A stretch of 8,722 nucleotides of DNA from Chitinophagales bacterium (GCA_025355935.1 JANXYS010000297.1:1-8722), one strand, 5' to 3'. Positions 1 to 6,738 are shown, numbered from the stretch's first letter. The notes: generated by a model from the letters alone, not told the origin. A program made the numbers and translations.

Positions 1-288
1 ACTAAAAATGTAATTGATAAAGGAGCCCGTAATGTTGAAATTCTGAAACAACCTCAATATTCGCCCTACACAGTGGAGAAACAGGTAGCGATCATCTACC
101 TGGGTACGCAGGGGCTTTTAAAGAATGTTGCTGTTAAAAAAGTAAAGGATTTTGAAGAACATTTCCTGATGGAGATGAATAACAAACTGCCGGAGGTACT
201 TGCCGAATTTAAAAAGGGTAACCTGGCTGAAGAAAGCTTGAAAAAAATGGTTGACCTTGCGAATGGTCTTATTCCACAATACAAATAA
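1..288 (+). CDS. atpA: ATP synthase F1 subunit alpha, C-terminal part (5'-truncated by window edge)
   Basis: Frame 1 is open from the first base to the TAA at 286-288, giving the last 95 residues. The stretch GARNVEILKQPQYSPYTVEK followed by QVAIIYLGTQG is the typical C-terminal helical domain of F1-ATPase alpha (family knowledge: LKQ.QYSP..V..QV..IY.GT.G). The GTG at 73 is an internal Val codon, not a start. Alpha forms the alpha3beta3 head of the cytoplasmic F1 sector and carries the non-catalytic nucleotide sites, which lie upstream of this window. The protein ends ...LIPQYK, 23 bases before a strong hairpin terminator. In most Bacteroidota F-ATPase operons atpG (gamma) follows atpA; it does not follow here, so this atpA looks like the last gene of its transcript. 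Identity is confident; only the extent upstream is unknown. Confidence 0.95.
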   Translation, partial: TKNVIDKGARNVEILKQPQYSPYTVEKQVAIIYLGTQGLLKNVAVKKVKDFEEHFLMEMNNKLPEVLAEFKKGNLAEESLKKMVDLANGLIPQYK

Positions 289-311
289 TTTAATCTGATT
301 TTATATTTTCT

Positions 312-338
312 GCCCCGGAGTTTCTCCCGGGGCTTTTT
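312..338 (+). terminator. Rho-independent terminator after atpA
   Basis: GCCCCGG (312-318) pairs with CCGGGGC (327-333); one base (C326) bulges, AG (319-320) pairs with CT (324-325), and a TTT loop closes the hairpin. TTTTT follows at 334-338. The GC-rich stem and U-tract fit intrinsic termination. It separates atpA from the acyltransferase genes. Confidence 0.9.
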
Positions 339-390
339 AATGCCTCAAATACTTACTTTATCACTTCAATAAGATATTAACTGAATATGT

Positions 391-399
391 TGTGGATAA
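391..399 (-). other. Single perfect DnaA-box-like 9-mer
   Basis: TGTGGATAA on the plus strand reads TTATCCACA on the minus strand, which is identical to the classical high-affinity DnaA box. Only this copy was seen in the intergenic region. One isolated box does not make an origin; it could be chance, a titration site or a regulatory site just upstream of the promoter at 426-456. Confidence 0.35.
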
Positions 400-425
400 G
401 ACATGCGTTTTTTTTATATAAGTAG

Positions 426-456
426 TTTGAATTTAAATATTGGGAAACTATCTTTA
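426..456 (+). promoter_or_regulatory. Bacteroidota-type promoter for the acyltransferase pair
   Basis: TTTG at 426-429 is separated by exactly 19 bases from TATCTTTA at 449-456. The known Bacteroidota primary-sigma consensus is TTTG (-33) and TAnnTTTG (-7) with about 19-20 bases between. Only the last base of the -7 element differs. A start of transcription a few bases after 456 would give a leader of roughly 85-90 bases to the ATG at 550, or about 20 bases to the GTG at 484. Confidence 0.55.
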
Positions 457-549
457 TTTCCATAATTCTTCCTGGAGCGACTAGTGCTCATCTATATCCG
501 TATCCTATTAAGCCCACACCGCCTATTTTTTTTCATAAATGTTTTGATA

Positions 550-1602
550 ATGACTGCTCCAAATTTTTTAAAAGCGGGTATCCTTACCATTGTTTTAGTG
601 GTCCTAAGCGTTGCAAGCTGGGAACTTCACCTCCGAAGTTCCGGTCTACGACCGTCGTACGATGATGGCGAAAGCTTATGGGCTGATAAACGGGCGATGG
701 TATATATGCCTTCTGATAAAGCCACTGTGTTTATAGGCTCCTCGCGGAATAAATTCGATCTTGATATTAAAACCTGGGAGGACCTGACTGGTGAAAAGGT
801 TGTGCAGTTGGCCATGGAAGGTATGTCTCCGCTCCCCGTATTAGATGACCTGGCCGCTGATCAAAAATTTGCGGGAAAACTTATGATTGATGTTACCGAA
901 GGGTTGTTTTTTTCGGCTTCGCCGCGTAACACTTCAGAACCCAAAACCCGGATAGCATATTTCAAAAAACGTACACCGGCGCAGCGGTTTAGTTTTTTGG
1001 TTAACCATGTAGTAGAATCACAATTTGTTTTCCTCGATAAGAACTTTTTTTCCATGAATGCCATGCTGGAAGAATTACCAATACCCAGGCGGGGGGGCGT
1101 ATTTGCACTCCCATGGGGCTGCCCTATTGAATTCGGCCGGGTGACGTTTGACAGGCAAAATATTATGACCGAGAAATTTCTCCGCGACACCAGTTTACAA
1201 AATAAAGTAACGGGATTATGGAATTTCTATCGCAGTATAAGCACTGATAAACCGGCTTCGGGGGCAACCCTGGATTCCTTTATCAACGTTGTAGTGAAAG
1301 ATGTAAAGCTCATACAGGCGCGAGGCGGGAATGTTATCTTCGTTAGAACTCCATCAAGCGGACCTTATTTAATGGGCGAGAAGATGGGCTTTCCCCGCAC
1401 TCAATACTGGGATAGAATATTACTGGCCACAGGTCGCCAGGGAATTCACTTTGAAGATTACCCGGCGACAGCGCATTTTCAGTGCCCGGAGTTTTCTCAC
1501 TTAAAGCAAGCTGATGCGATCATATATACCCAAAACCTGGTGTCCATCCTGCAACAGGAAAAAGGCTGGGTATTTCCGCACAAACCAATGTCTCGTCCAT
1601 AA
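550..1602 (+). CDS. Membrane-anchored SGNH/AlgX-DltD-like partner of an MBOAT O-acyltransferase
   Basis: The 350-aa product from ATG 550 has one N-terminal membrane segment (about residues 8-24) followed by a soluble, presumably periplasmic domain. Near the start of the domain is VFIGSSR (G63-S64-S65), resembling the nucleophile block of SGNH hydrolases. Near the end is PEFSHL (E314 to H317), in the position of the DxxH block with Glu in place of Asp. By analogy with AlgJ/AlgX and DltD, it would take an acyl (probably acetyl) group exported by the MBOAT protein and place it on a polysaccharide or other envelope polymer. The MBOAT gene starts 23 bases downstream, so the two are very likely co-transcribed. 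The start is uncertain: an in-frame GTG at 484, with GGAG at 474-477 ahead of it, would add 22 hydrophobic residues. ATG 550 gives the cleaner signal anchor. Specific substrate cannot be told from the sequence. Confidence 0.72.
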   Translation: MTAPNFLKAGILTIVLVVLSVASWELHLRSSGLRPSYDDGESLWADKRAMVYMPSDKATVFIGSSRNKFDLDIKTWEDLTGEKVVQLAMEGMSPLPVLDDLAADQKFAGKLMIDVTEGLFFSASPRNTSEPKTRIAYFKKRTPAQRFSFLVNHVVESQFVFLDKNFFSMNAMLEELPIPRRGGVFALPWGCPIEFGRVTFDRQNIMTEKFLRDTSLQNKVTGLWNFYRSISTDKPASGATLDSFINVVVKDVKLIQARGGNVIFVRTPSSGPYLMGEKMGFPRTQYWDRILLATGRQGIHFEDYPATAHFQCPEFSHLKQADAIIYTQNLVSILQQEKGWVFPHKPMSRP

Positions 1603-1625
1603 TTATAAACATTCAATTTTTAGCG

Positions 1626-3095
1626 ATGGTTTTCAATTCTTATACTTTCATAGTTTTCTTCATCATTATTCTCATCCTGCACAACCTGCCTTTCTCGTGG
1701 CGGGCTAAAAAAATAAACTTGCTGGTTGCAAGTTATATTTTTTATGCGGCCTGGAATCCTCCGTTCATCCTGCTGTTATGGCTTTCAACGGTAGTTGATT
1801 TTTTTGTCGGCCGGGCCTTGTATCAGCAGGAAAATATCAACAAACGAAAGTTATTGCTCGTCGTAAGTCTTATTGGAAACCTTGGGATGCTTTGCTTCTT
1901 TAAGTATGGTACGTTCCTGTTAGAAAATTTTACGACGCTTGTTAATCTTGCAGGGATAAATTACCATCCTGCCAAGCCGAATATTATACTACCCGCGGGT
2001 ATTTCCTTCTATACCTTTACTACATTATGTTATACGATCGATATGTATAAAAGAAAAAGTGAGCCGGTTAAATCCATGCTGGATTTTTCCTTGTTTGTAA
2101 CTTTCTTCCCGCACCTCGTCGCAGGGCCCATCGTACGTCCTCCACAGTTGGTGCCCCAGTTCGAAAATCCGCACCAGGCGTCGCAGAAACAATTTTTGAA
2201 TGGACTCTTTCTACTGTGCCTAGGCTTGTTTATGAAAGTGGTGCTTGCAGATAGCCTCCTTGCACCGGCTGCAAACATGGTTTTTAATTCCTCTGCTCAA
2301 CTGCGCACAATAGATGCATGGATGGGGGTTCTGGCTTTTAGTGGCCAGATCTTTTTCGATTTTGCTGGCTATTCTACCTGTGCCATTGGCGTCGCTTCCT
2401 GCCTCGGCTTTGTGTTGCCGCAAAATTTTATGTATCCTTATGCCGCTATAGGATTTTCTGATTTCTGGCGCAGATGGCACATCACTTTGTCGTCGTGGCT
2501 GCGCGATTACTTATATATCCCTCTTGGAGGCAATCGTAAAGGAAGTTTCAGAACTTATATCAACCTAATGATCACTATGCTGCTTGGGGGTCTTTGGCAC
2601 GGTGCTAACTGGACGTTTGTAGCATGGGGAGCGCTTCATGGCTTATATTTATGTGTTGAAAAATTTGTAAAGGATGTCTCCACCGCTAAAGTATCCACTC
2701 TTGCATATGCAAACGTGAACGAAATGCCAGGGTCCGCCATTCTCCGGAATAAACATCTTTCGAATCTGGCCCTTGCCATGATGACCTTTTTCTTCATTAA
2801 TGTAACTTGGGTATTTTTCAGATCGCCCGATTTCACATCCGCCTGGCGAATGCTTAATTCAATGTTTTCACCCATAAAGGCCGGTACAGCACTGCTATCT
2901 ACACTTGCTATTATAGAAGTTTGCATCATTACGTTTCTTATGGTGCTGGCACATTGGCTGATGAAAAATACCAAGGTGTTAGCCGTTGCCGAAAAACTCC
3001 CCTGGTGGTTGCTGGGTATTGCTTGGAGCATCATGATATTATTGATTATCTGGAGCCAGGAAAGCAGCAGCTCATTCATTTACTTTCAATTTTAA
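1626..3095 (+). CDS. MBOAT family O-acyltransferase, AlgI/DltB-like
   Basis: This 489-aa polytopic membrane protein matches the AlgI branch of MBOAT proteins and has the usual length of that family. Family hallmarks visible are LPAGISFYTFTTLCYTIDMY (122-141), FFPHLVAGPIVRP (160-172), FWRRWHITLSSWLRDYLYIP (280-299) with LGGNRKG, and LLGGLWHGANWTF (319-331), in which H325 is the conserved MBOAT histidine. A second conserved-type His is H338 in GALHG. Such proteins move an acyl group from a cytoplasmic donor across the inner membrane for O-acylation of an exported polymer. The upstream gene encodes the likely periplasmic transfer partner. No hairpin terminator is obvious in the 162 bases after it, so read-through into the zinc peptidase gene is possible. 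Alginate itself is an unlikely substrate, since no alginate biosynthesis genes are nearby; the true acceptor is unknown. Confidence 0.9.
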   Translation: MVFNSYTFIVFFIIILILHNLPFSWRAKKINLLVASYIFYAAWNPPFILLLWLSTVVDFFVGRALYQQENINKRKLLLVVSLIGNLGMLCFFKYGTFLLENFTTLVNLAGINYHPAKPNIILPAGISFYTFTTLCYTIDMYKRKSEPVKSMLDFSLFVTFFPHLVAGPIVRPPQLVPQFENPHQASQKQFLNGLFLLCLGLFMKVVLADSLLAPAANMVFNSSAQLRTIDAWMGVLAFSGQIFFDFAGYSTCAIGVASCLGFVLPQNFMYPYAAIGFSDFWRRWHITLSSWLRDYLYIPLGGNRKGSFRTYINLMITMLLGGLWHGANWTFVAWGALHGLYLCVEKFVKDVSTAKVSTLAYANVNEMPGSAILRNKHLSNLALAMMTFFFINVTWVFFRSPDFTSAWRMLNSMFSPIKAGTALLSTLAIIEVCIITFLMVLAHWLMKNTKVLAVAEKLPWWLLGIAWSIMILLIIWSQESSSSFIYFQF

Positions 3096-3257
3096 CTACG
3101 ATCTCCGCTAATAGGATGCACTCATGAATTCTTTTTAACATGAATGCAACATCTGCCTGGCACACTCGGCTTGCTCACGCTACATAACCTGTATTTGCTA
3201 TTTTGTCATGCGTTTTTAAAGGGAATAGTATTTGTTACCTTCTAGGAAATTCATAGA

Positions 3258-3953
3258 ATGACCTTTGAACTTATTGCTGTCTCTATTGTTTTCATGCTCA
3301 TTGGAATGTTTGTGCAGTCACGGCTGAAATCCAAGTTTAAAGAATACAGCCTGGTGCCTACAAGTAATGGAATGAGTGGCGCCGAAGTCGCAAAAAAAAT
3401 GCTTAACGATAATGGCATTTATGATGTGCAGGTAATGGACGTTGAAGGAGCCCTGACGGATCATTACAATCCTGCAAATAAAACAATAAATCTTAGCCAC
3501 GATGTTTTTGAAGGCAGGAACGTATCGGCGGCTGCAGTAGCAGCACATGAATGCGGACACGCCGTTCAACATGCAACAGCATATGCAATGCTCCAGCTCC
3601 GCAGCAAGATTGTGCCAGCTGTACAGATCAGTAGTAATCTTTCGCAATGGATTATTATTGCAGGCCTGGGCTTCATGGGTTTTGGAGGAGGAAACCCTAC
3701 CATTTTATTGGTAGGCATCATACTTTTTGCAGTAACCACTTTATTTACACTCGTTACCTTACCGGTAGAGTTTGATGCGTCTGCTCGGGCCCTGGCATGG
3801 CTAAATACGACTAAAATTACGTCTGGGAAACAGCAGGAACAAGCAAAGGACGCGCTGAAATGGGCTGCCTTAACATACGTAGTTGCAGCTTTGGCTTCGC
3901 TTGCCACCCTGGTTCAGTATATCATGATTTACCAGGGACGGTCGAGAAATTAA
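3258..3953 (+). CDS. YugP-type membrane-bound neutral zinc metallopeptidase
   Basis: The 231-aa protein has an N-terminal membrane segment (about 3-19). Its zinc motif is HECGH (H97, E98, H101), preceded by AAAVAA. Further membrane segments lie at about 131-143, 147-168 and 204-224. LPVEFDASARA (168-178) supplies the likely third zinc ligand, E171. TINLSHDVFEGRNVSAAAVA ahead of the HEXXH motif is characteristic of the YugP/Zn_peptidase_2 family, and the length is normal for it. Substrates of this family are not well defined; a role in membrane protein quality control is inferred only from the HtpX-like arrangement of HEXXH between membrane segments. It lies just upstream of the clpP pair, with 149 bases between. 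The start ATG 3258 places the first membrane segment right at the N-terminus, as expected. Confidence 0.88.
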   Translation: MTFELIAVSIVFMLIGMFVQSRLKSKFKEYSLVPTSNGMSGAEVAKKMLNDNGIYDVQVMDVEGALTDHYNPANKTINLSHDVFEGRNVSAAAVAAHECGHAVQHATAYAMLQLRSKIVPAVQISSNLSQWIIIAGLGFMGFGGGNPTILLVGIILFAVTTLFTLVTLPVEFDASARALAWLNTTKITSGKQQEQAKDALKWAALTYVVAALASLATLVQYIMIYQGRSRN

Positions 3954-4016
3954 TATGAAATATTTATCAGGATGATGACAGAAGTAAAATGCTCAACAAA
4001 CAGGAACGAGATTCGT

Positions 4017-4024
4017 TAATTTTG
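4017..4024 (+). promoter_or_regulatory. Candidate -7 element (TAATTTTG) upstream of clpP1
   Basis: TAATTTTG matches the Bacteroidota -7 consensus TAnnTTTG exactly and lies 78 bases before the clpP1 ATG. No TTTG/TTG is present at the expected -33 distance, so support is partial. The same octamer occurs upstream of purA. Confidence 0.35.
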
Positions 4025-4102
4025 TGAGACTCAGTTGTTTCTGAATTTTTAATTTATAATCGAATTCATAACTTACAATTTTAAAAATATAAAGCACATA
4101 AG

Positions 4103-4795
4103 ATGGACTTTGGAAAAGAATTTGAAAAATATGCGATTCACCATAAAGGTATCAGCAGTAATACGCTTGATAGTTACATAAAATACAATGTAACAAATCT
4201 TACCCCGAACATTATCGAAGAAAGGCCTATGAATGTAGCTGTGATGGACGTTTATAGCCGTTTGATGATGGACAGGATAATCTTTCTTGGTTACCCAATC
4301 AGCGACGAGGTTGCGAACATCGTAACTGCCCAGTTGTTGTTTCTTGAGAGTACCGATCGTACGCGAGACATTCAGATGTACATTAATAGCCCTGGCGGTA
4401 GTGTTCATGCGGGTTTAGGAATGTACGATACAATGCAATTCATCACACCCGACGTTGCTACCATTTGCACAGGGATGGCGGCAAGCATGGCGCAGGTTTT
4501 AATGTGTGCGGGCGCCCATGGAAAACGAACCGCTTTAAGACATAGCCGTATCATGATGCATCAGCCAAGTGCAGGTGCTGGTGGCCAGGCATCGGATATC
4601 GAAATAACAGTGAACCAGATAAGGAAGCTGAAGCATGAATTGTATGCCATCATTGCTCACCATACCGGTCAGACAGAAGAGAAAGTTGCGCTGGATTGCG
4701 ACCGCGATAAATGGCTTACTGCAGCGGAGGCGAAGGAGTACGGATTGGTTGATGAGGTTTTACTTACCAACCATCGTAAAATAAAAAAAGACTAA
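4103..4795 (+). CDS. clpP: ATP-dependent Clp protease proteolytic subunit, copy 1
   Basis: A 230-aa S14 serine peptidase that should form the chambered barrel of ClpXP in the cytosol. The triad is complete with canonical spacing: S128 in GMAASMA, H153 in MMHQP and D202 in DCDRDKW. The oxyanion/substrate strand INSPGGS (95-100 region) and head-to-head contact region are normal. Residues 32-55 (NLTPNIIEE...VYSRLM) align with the mature N-terminus, axial loop and YSRLL helix of E. coli ClpP, so roughly the first 31 residues look like a propeptide or extension. The Gly that usually follows SM in the nucleophile elbow is Ala here (SMAQ), a mild deviation. It is 25 bases upstream of the second clpP and clearly co-transcribed with it. 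No SD site is seen; the leader is A/T-rich. Confidence 0.95.
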   Translation: MDFGKEFEKYAIHHKGISSNTLDSYIKYNVTNLTPNIIEERPMNVAVMDVYSRLMMDRIIFLGYPISDEVANIVTAQLLFLESTDRTRDIQMYINSPGGSVHAGLGMYDTMQFITPDVATICTGMAASMAQVLMCAGAHGKRTALRHSRIMMHQPSAGAGGQASDIEITVNQIRKLKHELYAIIAHHTGQTEEKVALDCDRDKWLTAAEAKEYGLVDEVLLTNHRKIKKD

Positions 4796-4820
4796 CTGAA
4801 AACTTAAATTTAAATTATAC

Positions 4821-5447
4821 ATGATGAACGTCAATTATAAAATTCGTTTAGATGATGAAGAAGAAGTTCCTGAAATAGACATCCCGGAAAACCCAATGGA
4901 GAAGATGATGAGTGGATGGAAATTCGACAAAAAATTCATTGAGCAGCGGAAGGTATTTCTTTGGGGTGCCGTAGACGATAAAAGCGCAAAAGATATTACA
5001 GATCGTCTATTATACCTTGAAGCTATTGACCCTGGAAAAGAAATTACTTTCTACATTAACAGTCCGGGCGGTGGAGTTACCAGCGGCATGGTCGTGTACG
5101 ATACGATGCGAATGATTTCGTCACCCGTAAGTACTGTATGTATGGGCATGGCTGCCAGTATGGGAAGTATACTTCTAAGCGGTGGTGAAAAAGGACGTAG
5201 ATTTATTTTTCCAAGTGCAGAAGTGATGATTCACCAGCCCAGTGGCGGTGGACGCGGAACCAGTGCTGACCTTGAAATTATGGCCATACAGATTCAAAAA
5301 GCAAAGCAGATGGGAGCTCGCATACTAGCTGAAAACTGTGGACAGACAATCGATAAAATCCTTAAGGATTTTGATCGTGACCATTGGATGGATGCAAAAG
5401 AAAGCATTAACTACGGTATTGTAGACGCGGAACTTGATAAACTGTAG
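4821..5447 (+). CDS. ATP-dependent Clp protease proteolytic subunit, divergent copy 2
   Basis: A 208-aa second S14 ClpP-type peptidase. The triad is complete: S113 in GMAASMGS, H138 in MIHQPSGGG and D187 in FDRDHW, with the same 25- and 49-residue spacings as E. coli ClpP. YINSPGGGVTSG (79-90) is the substrate-binding strand and loop. The N-terminus is unlike classical ClpP: an acidic stretch (DDEEEVPEIDIPE, 11-23) runs into WKFDKKFIEQRKVFLWG. There is no recognisable axial-loop sequence and no DIYSRLL motif before the first conserved strand. It is much more diverged from ClpP1 than a recent duplicate would be. It starts with two consecutive ATGs (4821, 4824). It is transcribed with clpP1 and closed by a strong terminator. 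Likely a partner in a mixed ClpP1P2 complex (inference); a separate homo-oligomer is also possible. Confidence 0.9.
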   Translation: MMNVNYKIRLDDEEEVPEIDIPENPMEKMMSGWKFDKKFIEQRKVFLWGAVDDKSAKDITDRLLYLEAIDPGKEITFYINSPGGGVTSGMVVYDTMRMISSPVSTVCMGMAASMGSILLSGGEKGRRFIFPSAEVMIHQPSGGGRGTSADLEIMAIQIQKAKQMGARILAENCGQTIDKILKDFDRDHWMDAKESINYGIVDAELDKL

Positions 5448-5464
5448 CAATTAATAAAGGATGT

Positions 5465-5501
5465 AAAAAATGCAAAGACCACGGTTCTTTGCATTTTTTT
5501 T
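5465..5501 (+). terminator. Strong intrinsic terminator after the clpP pair
   Basis: AAAAAATGCAAAGA (5465-5478) pairs with TCTTTGCATTTTTT (5486-5499) around the loop CCACGGT, and the T-tract continues to 5501. The A-tract on the 5' side means it could also terminate minus-strand transcription. It separates clpP1-clpP2 from the kinase-like gene and clpX. Confidence 0.92.
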
Positions 5502-5557
5502 GAAGTTTTTTAGTTGCCTTAAAGCAGATTATCTTTTCAATCTTTTAAAAATTCAAC

Positions 5558-6646
5558 TTGCATTTTACTGATATCATCAATGCGAAAATAAGCCAGGAAG
5601 CTGACCGGCCCATGATGAAGAAAGATGTGTATCCGATAAGCCATGGGCTGGGGAAATATCTTTTTAAATATGGACGCGATAAGCCGTTGCCCATTAACTA
5701 CCGTGATCTCCTAAATTACCGTTACTCCGATGCTATGCGGGATAAAAATGGGAAGCTCACACATTGGGAAACCGCAGTGTATGATCTCAAAGAAATGGAG
5801 ACACTAAAGGAAAGCCTTATAGAGACTTACGCAGTTTTAAAAACGGAGGGTAACCTTCGTTACATTGAACATCTGGAAGTAGAGAGAATTGATTTTTGCG
5901 AATTCGGAAACAGTGTTCCTTTCCGTATCCGGATTAAAAATAAGGTAAACAGTAATTACGACCATTTCTACGTAAAAGTGGCAGATGCCAGCCGGGTATA
6001 CGGGTTGGAACTTGAACACCTGCTCTCACCAAATTATATGGTATTTCTACACCACAAGAATACGCTGGTGGAAGAACACATTCCCGGTATACCTGGCGAC
6101 ATTTTCCTGGAGAAATATCTTAATAATCCTGAGCACAACAAGATCAGGATCGCTAAGGAATTTGTGAAGTTCAACGAGCGCTGTTTTGCCCGGCTCCTCG
6201 GAGATATGCGCAGCTATAACTTTGTGGTTGACATCACACCAGACATAGAAGATTACCAATATCGGTTTCGGGCAATCGATTTCGACCAGCAGTGCTATGA
6301 AGGCAACAAAAAATTGTATTTACCCCAGTTTTACAAAGAAAATTTTGAATTTGTAGATTTGGTCCTTAAGAATTTGAGTAATAATGTGATTGAACAATAT
6401 CAAACCGAGGAACATACTACAATGGCCTATAGGGTAATAGGGAATAGCAGGCAGCTCATGGAGCTGTTCAACATTATGCTTAAAGACGAGTTATCGGAAA
6501 ATTATAAGATCAAGCTGCTCCGAGGCGATCTGAATCTTCACTTTAACACCCACACTTTCGCAAAGTGTAATACCATGGGAGCAATCGTAAAAAAGCAACT
6601 AAAGCAGATGATTCAGAAACACTTAAAAAACCTAAAAAACTCTTAG
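5558..6646 (+). CDS. Unrecognised protein with APH/HipA-like kinase sequence pattern
   Basis: I do not recognise this 362-aa protein as a named family. Its middle part reads like an aminoglycoside-phosphotransferase-type kinase fold. FYVKVAD supplies K140 as a candidate ATP-binding Lys. ELEHLL (151-156) could be the helix that carries the Glu partner. TLVEEHIPGIPG (169-180) looks like the hinge segment, as in 'LMERLPG' of APH proteins. LLGDMRSYNFVVD gives G215-D216 and N221, with the exact D-x4-N spacing of the APH catalytic loop. RAIDFDQQ gives D241 as metal-binding Asp. The usual His before GD is Leu (L214). About 100 N-terminal and 110 C-terminal residues are unassigned; the C-terminus is lysine-rich and helical in look. 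No signal peptide or membrane segment is seen, so it should be cytosolic. The start is TTG 5558; ATG 5612 or 5615 would shorten it by 18-19 residues. It lies between the clpP terminator and clpX. Confidence 0.6.
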   Translation: MHFTDIINAKISQEADRPMMKKDVYPISHGLGKYLFKYGRDKPLPINYRDLLNYRYSDAMRDKNGKLTHWETAVYDLKEMETLKESLIETYAVLKTEGNLRYIEHLEVERIDFCEFGNSVPFRIRIKNKVNSNYDHFYVKVADASRVYGLELEHLLSPNYMVFLHHKNTLVEEHIPGIPGDIFLEKYLNNPEHNKIRIAKEFVKFNERCFARLLGDMRSYNFVVDITPDIEDYQYRFRAIDFDQQCYEGNKKLYLPQFYKENFEFVDLVLKNLSNNVIEQYQTEEHTTMAYRVIGNSRQLMELFNIMLKDELSENYKIKLLRGDLNLHFNTHTFAKCNTMGAIVKKQLKQMIQKHLKNLKNS

Positions 6647-6691
6647 CATTGAATACTTGCGGGGCCGGTGCAGCGTTTAGATATGGTTTCG

Positions 6692-6699
6692 TATCTTTG
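6692..6699 (+). promoter_or_regulatory. Candidate -7 element (TATCTTTG) of a clpX promoter
   Basis: TATCTTTG matches TAnnTTTG exactly, 45 bases before the clpX ATG. It follows the stop of the kinase-like gene, in a 98-base gap. The expected -33 TTTG is not evident around 6669-6672, so the call rests on the -7 element and position. Confidence 0.45.
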
Positions 6700-6730
6700 T
6701 TCTTACATTACACACTATTAAATTTACACC

Positions 6731-6738
6731 AAGGAAAG
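6731..6738 (+). promoter_or_regulatory. SD-like ribosome binding site of clpX
   Basis: AAGGAAAG ends 6 bases before ATG 6745. A purine-rich SD-like site is unusual among the genes here, most of which have only A/T-rich leaders; it supports the chosen clpX start. Confidence 0.5.

Noticed and set aside
73..288. A separate small 71-aa gene starting at GTG 73
   Set aside because: The frame is open back to base 1 and the residues before 73 continue the atpA family sequence, so this is just the atpA C-terminus.
391..399. Replication origin
   Set aside because: Only one DnaA box is present, with no box cluster, no DNA-unwinding repeats and no dnaA/dnaN nearby.
1514..1708. 64-aa plus-strand frame bridging the end of the SGNH-like gene and the start of the MBOAT gene
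   Set aside because: Overlaps two well-supported genes in another frame, and its product is rich in aromatic and His residues without any motif.
2636..3079. 147-aa open frame on the minus strand inside the MBOAT gene
   Set aside because: It lies wholly inside a gene with strong family motifs, its product has no recognisable features and it has no promoter-like context; it is a shadow frame.
3194..3234. Promoter for the YugP-type peptidase
   Set aside because: TTTG at 3202-3205 is followed after 20 bases by TAGTATTTG, which needs an extra base to fit TAnnTTTG; too weak to call.
3096..3257. Terminator between the MBOAT and zinc peptidase genes
   Set aside because: No GC-rich hairpin followed by a T-tract was found; short T runs at 3131-3136 and 3213-3217 lack a stem.
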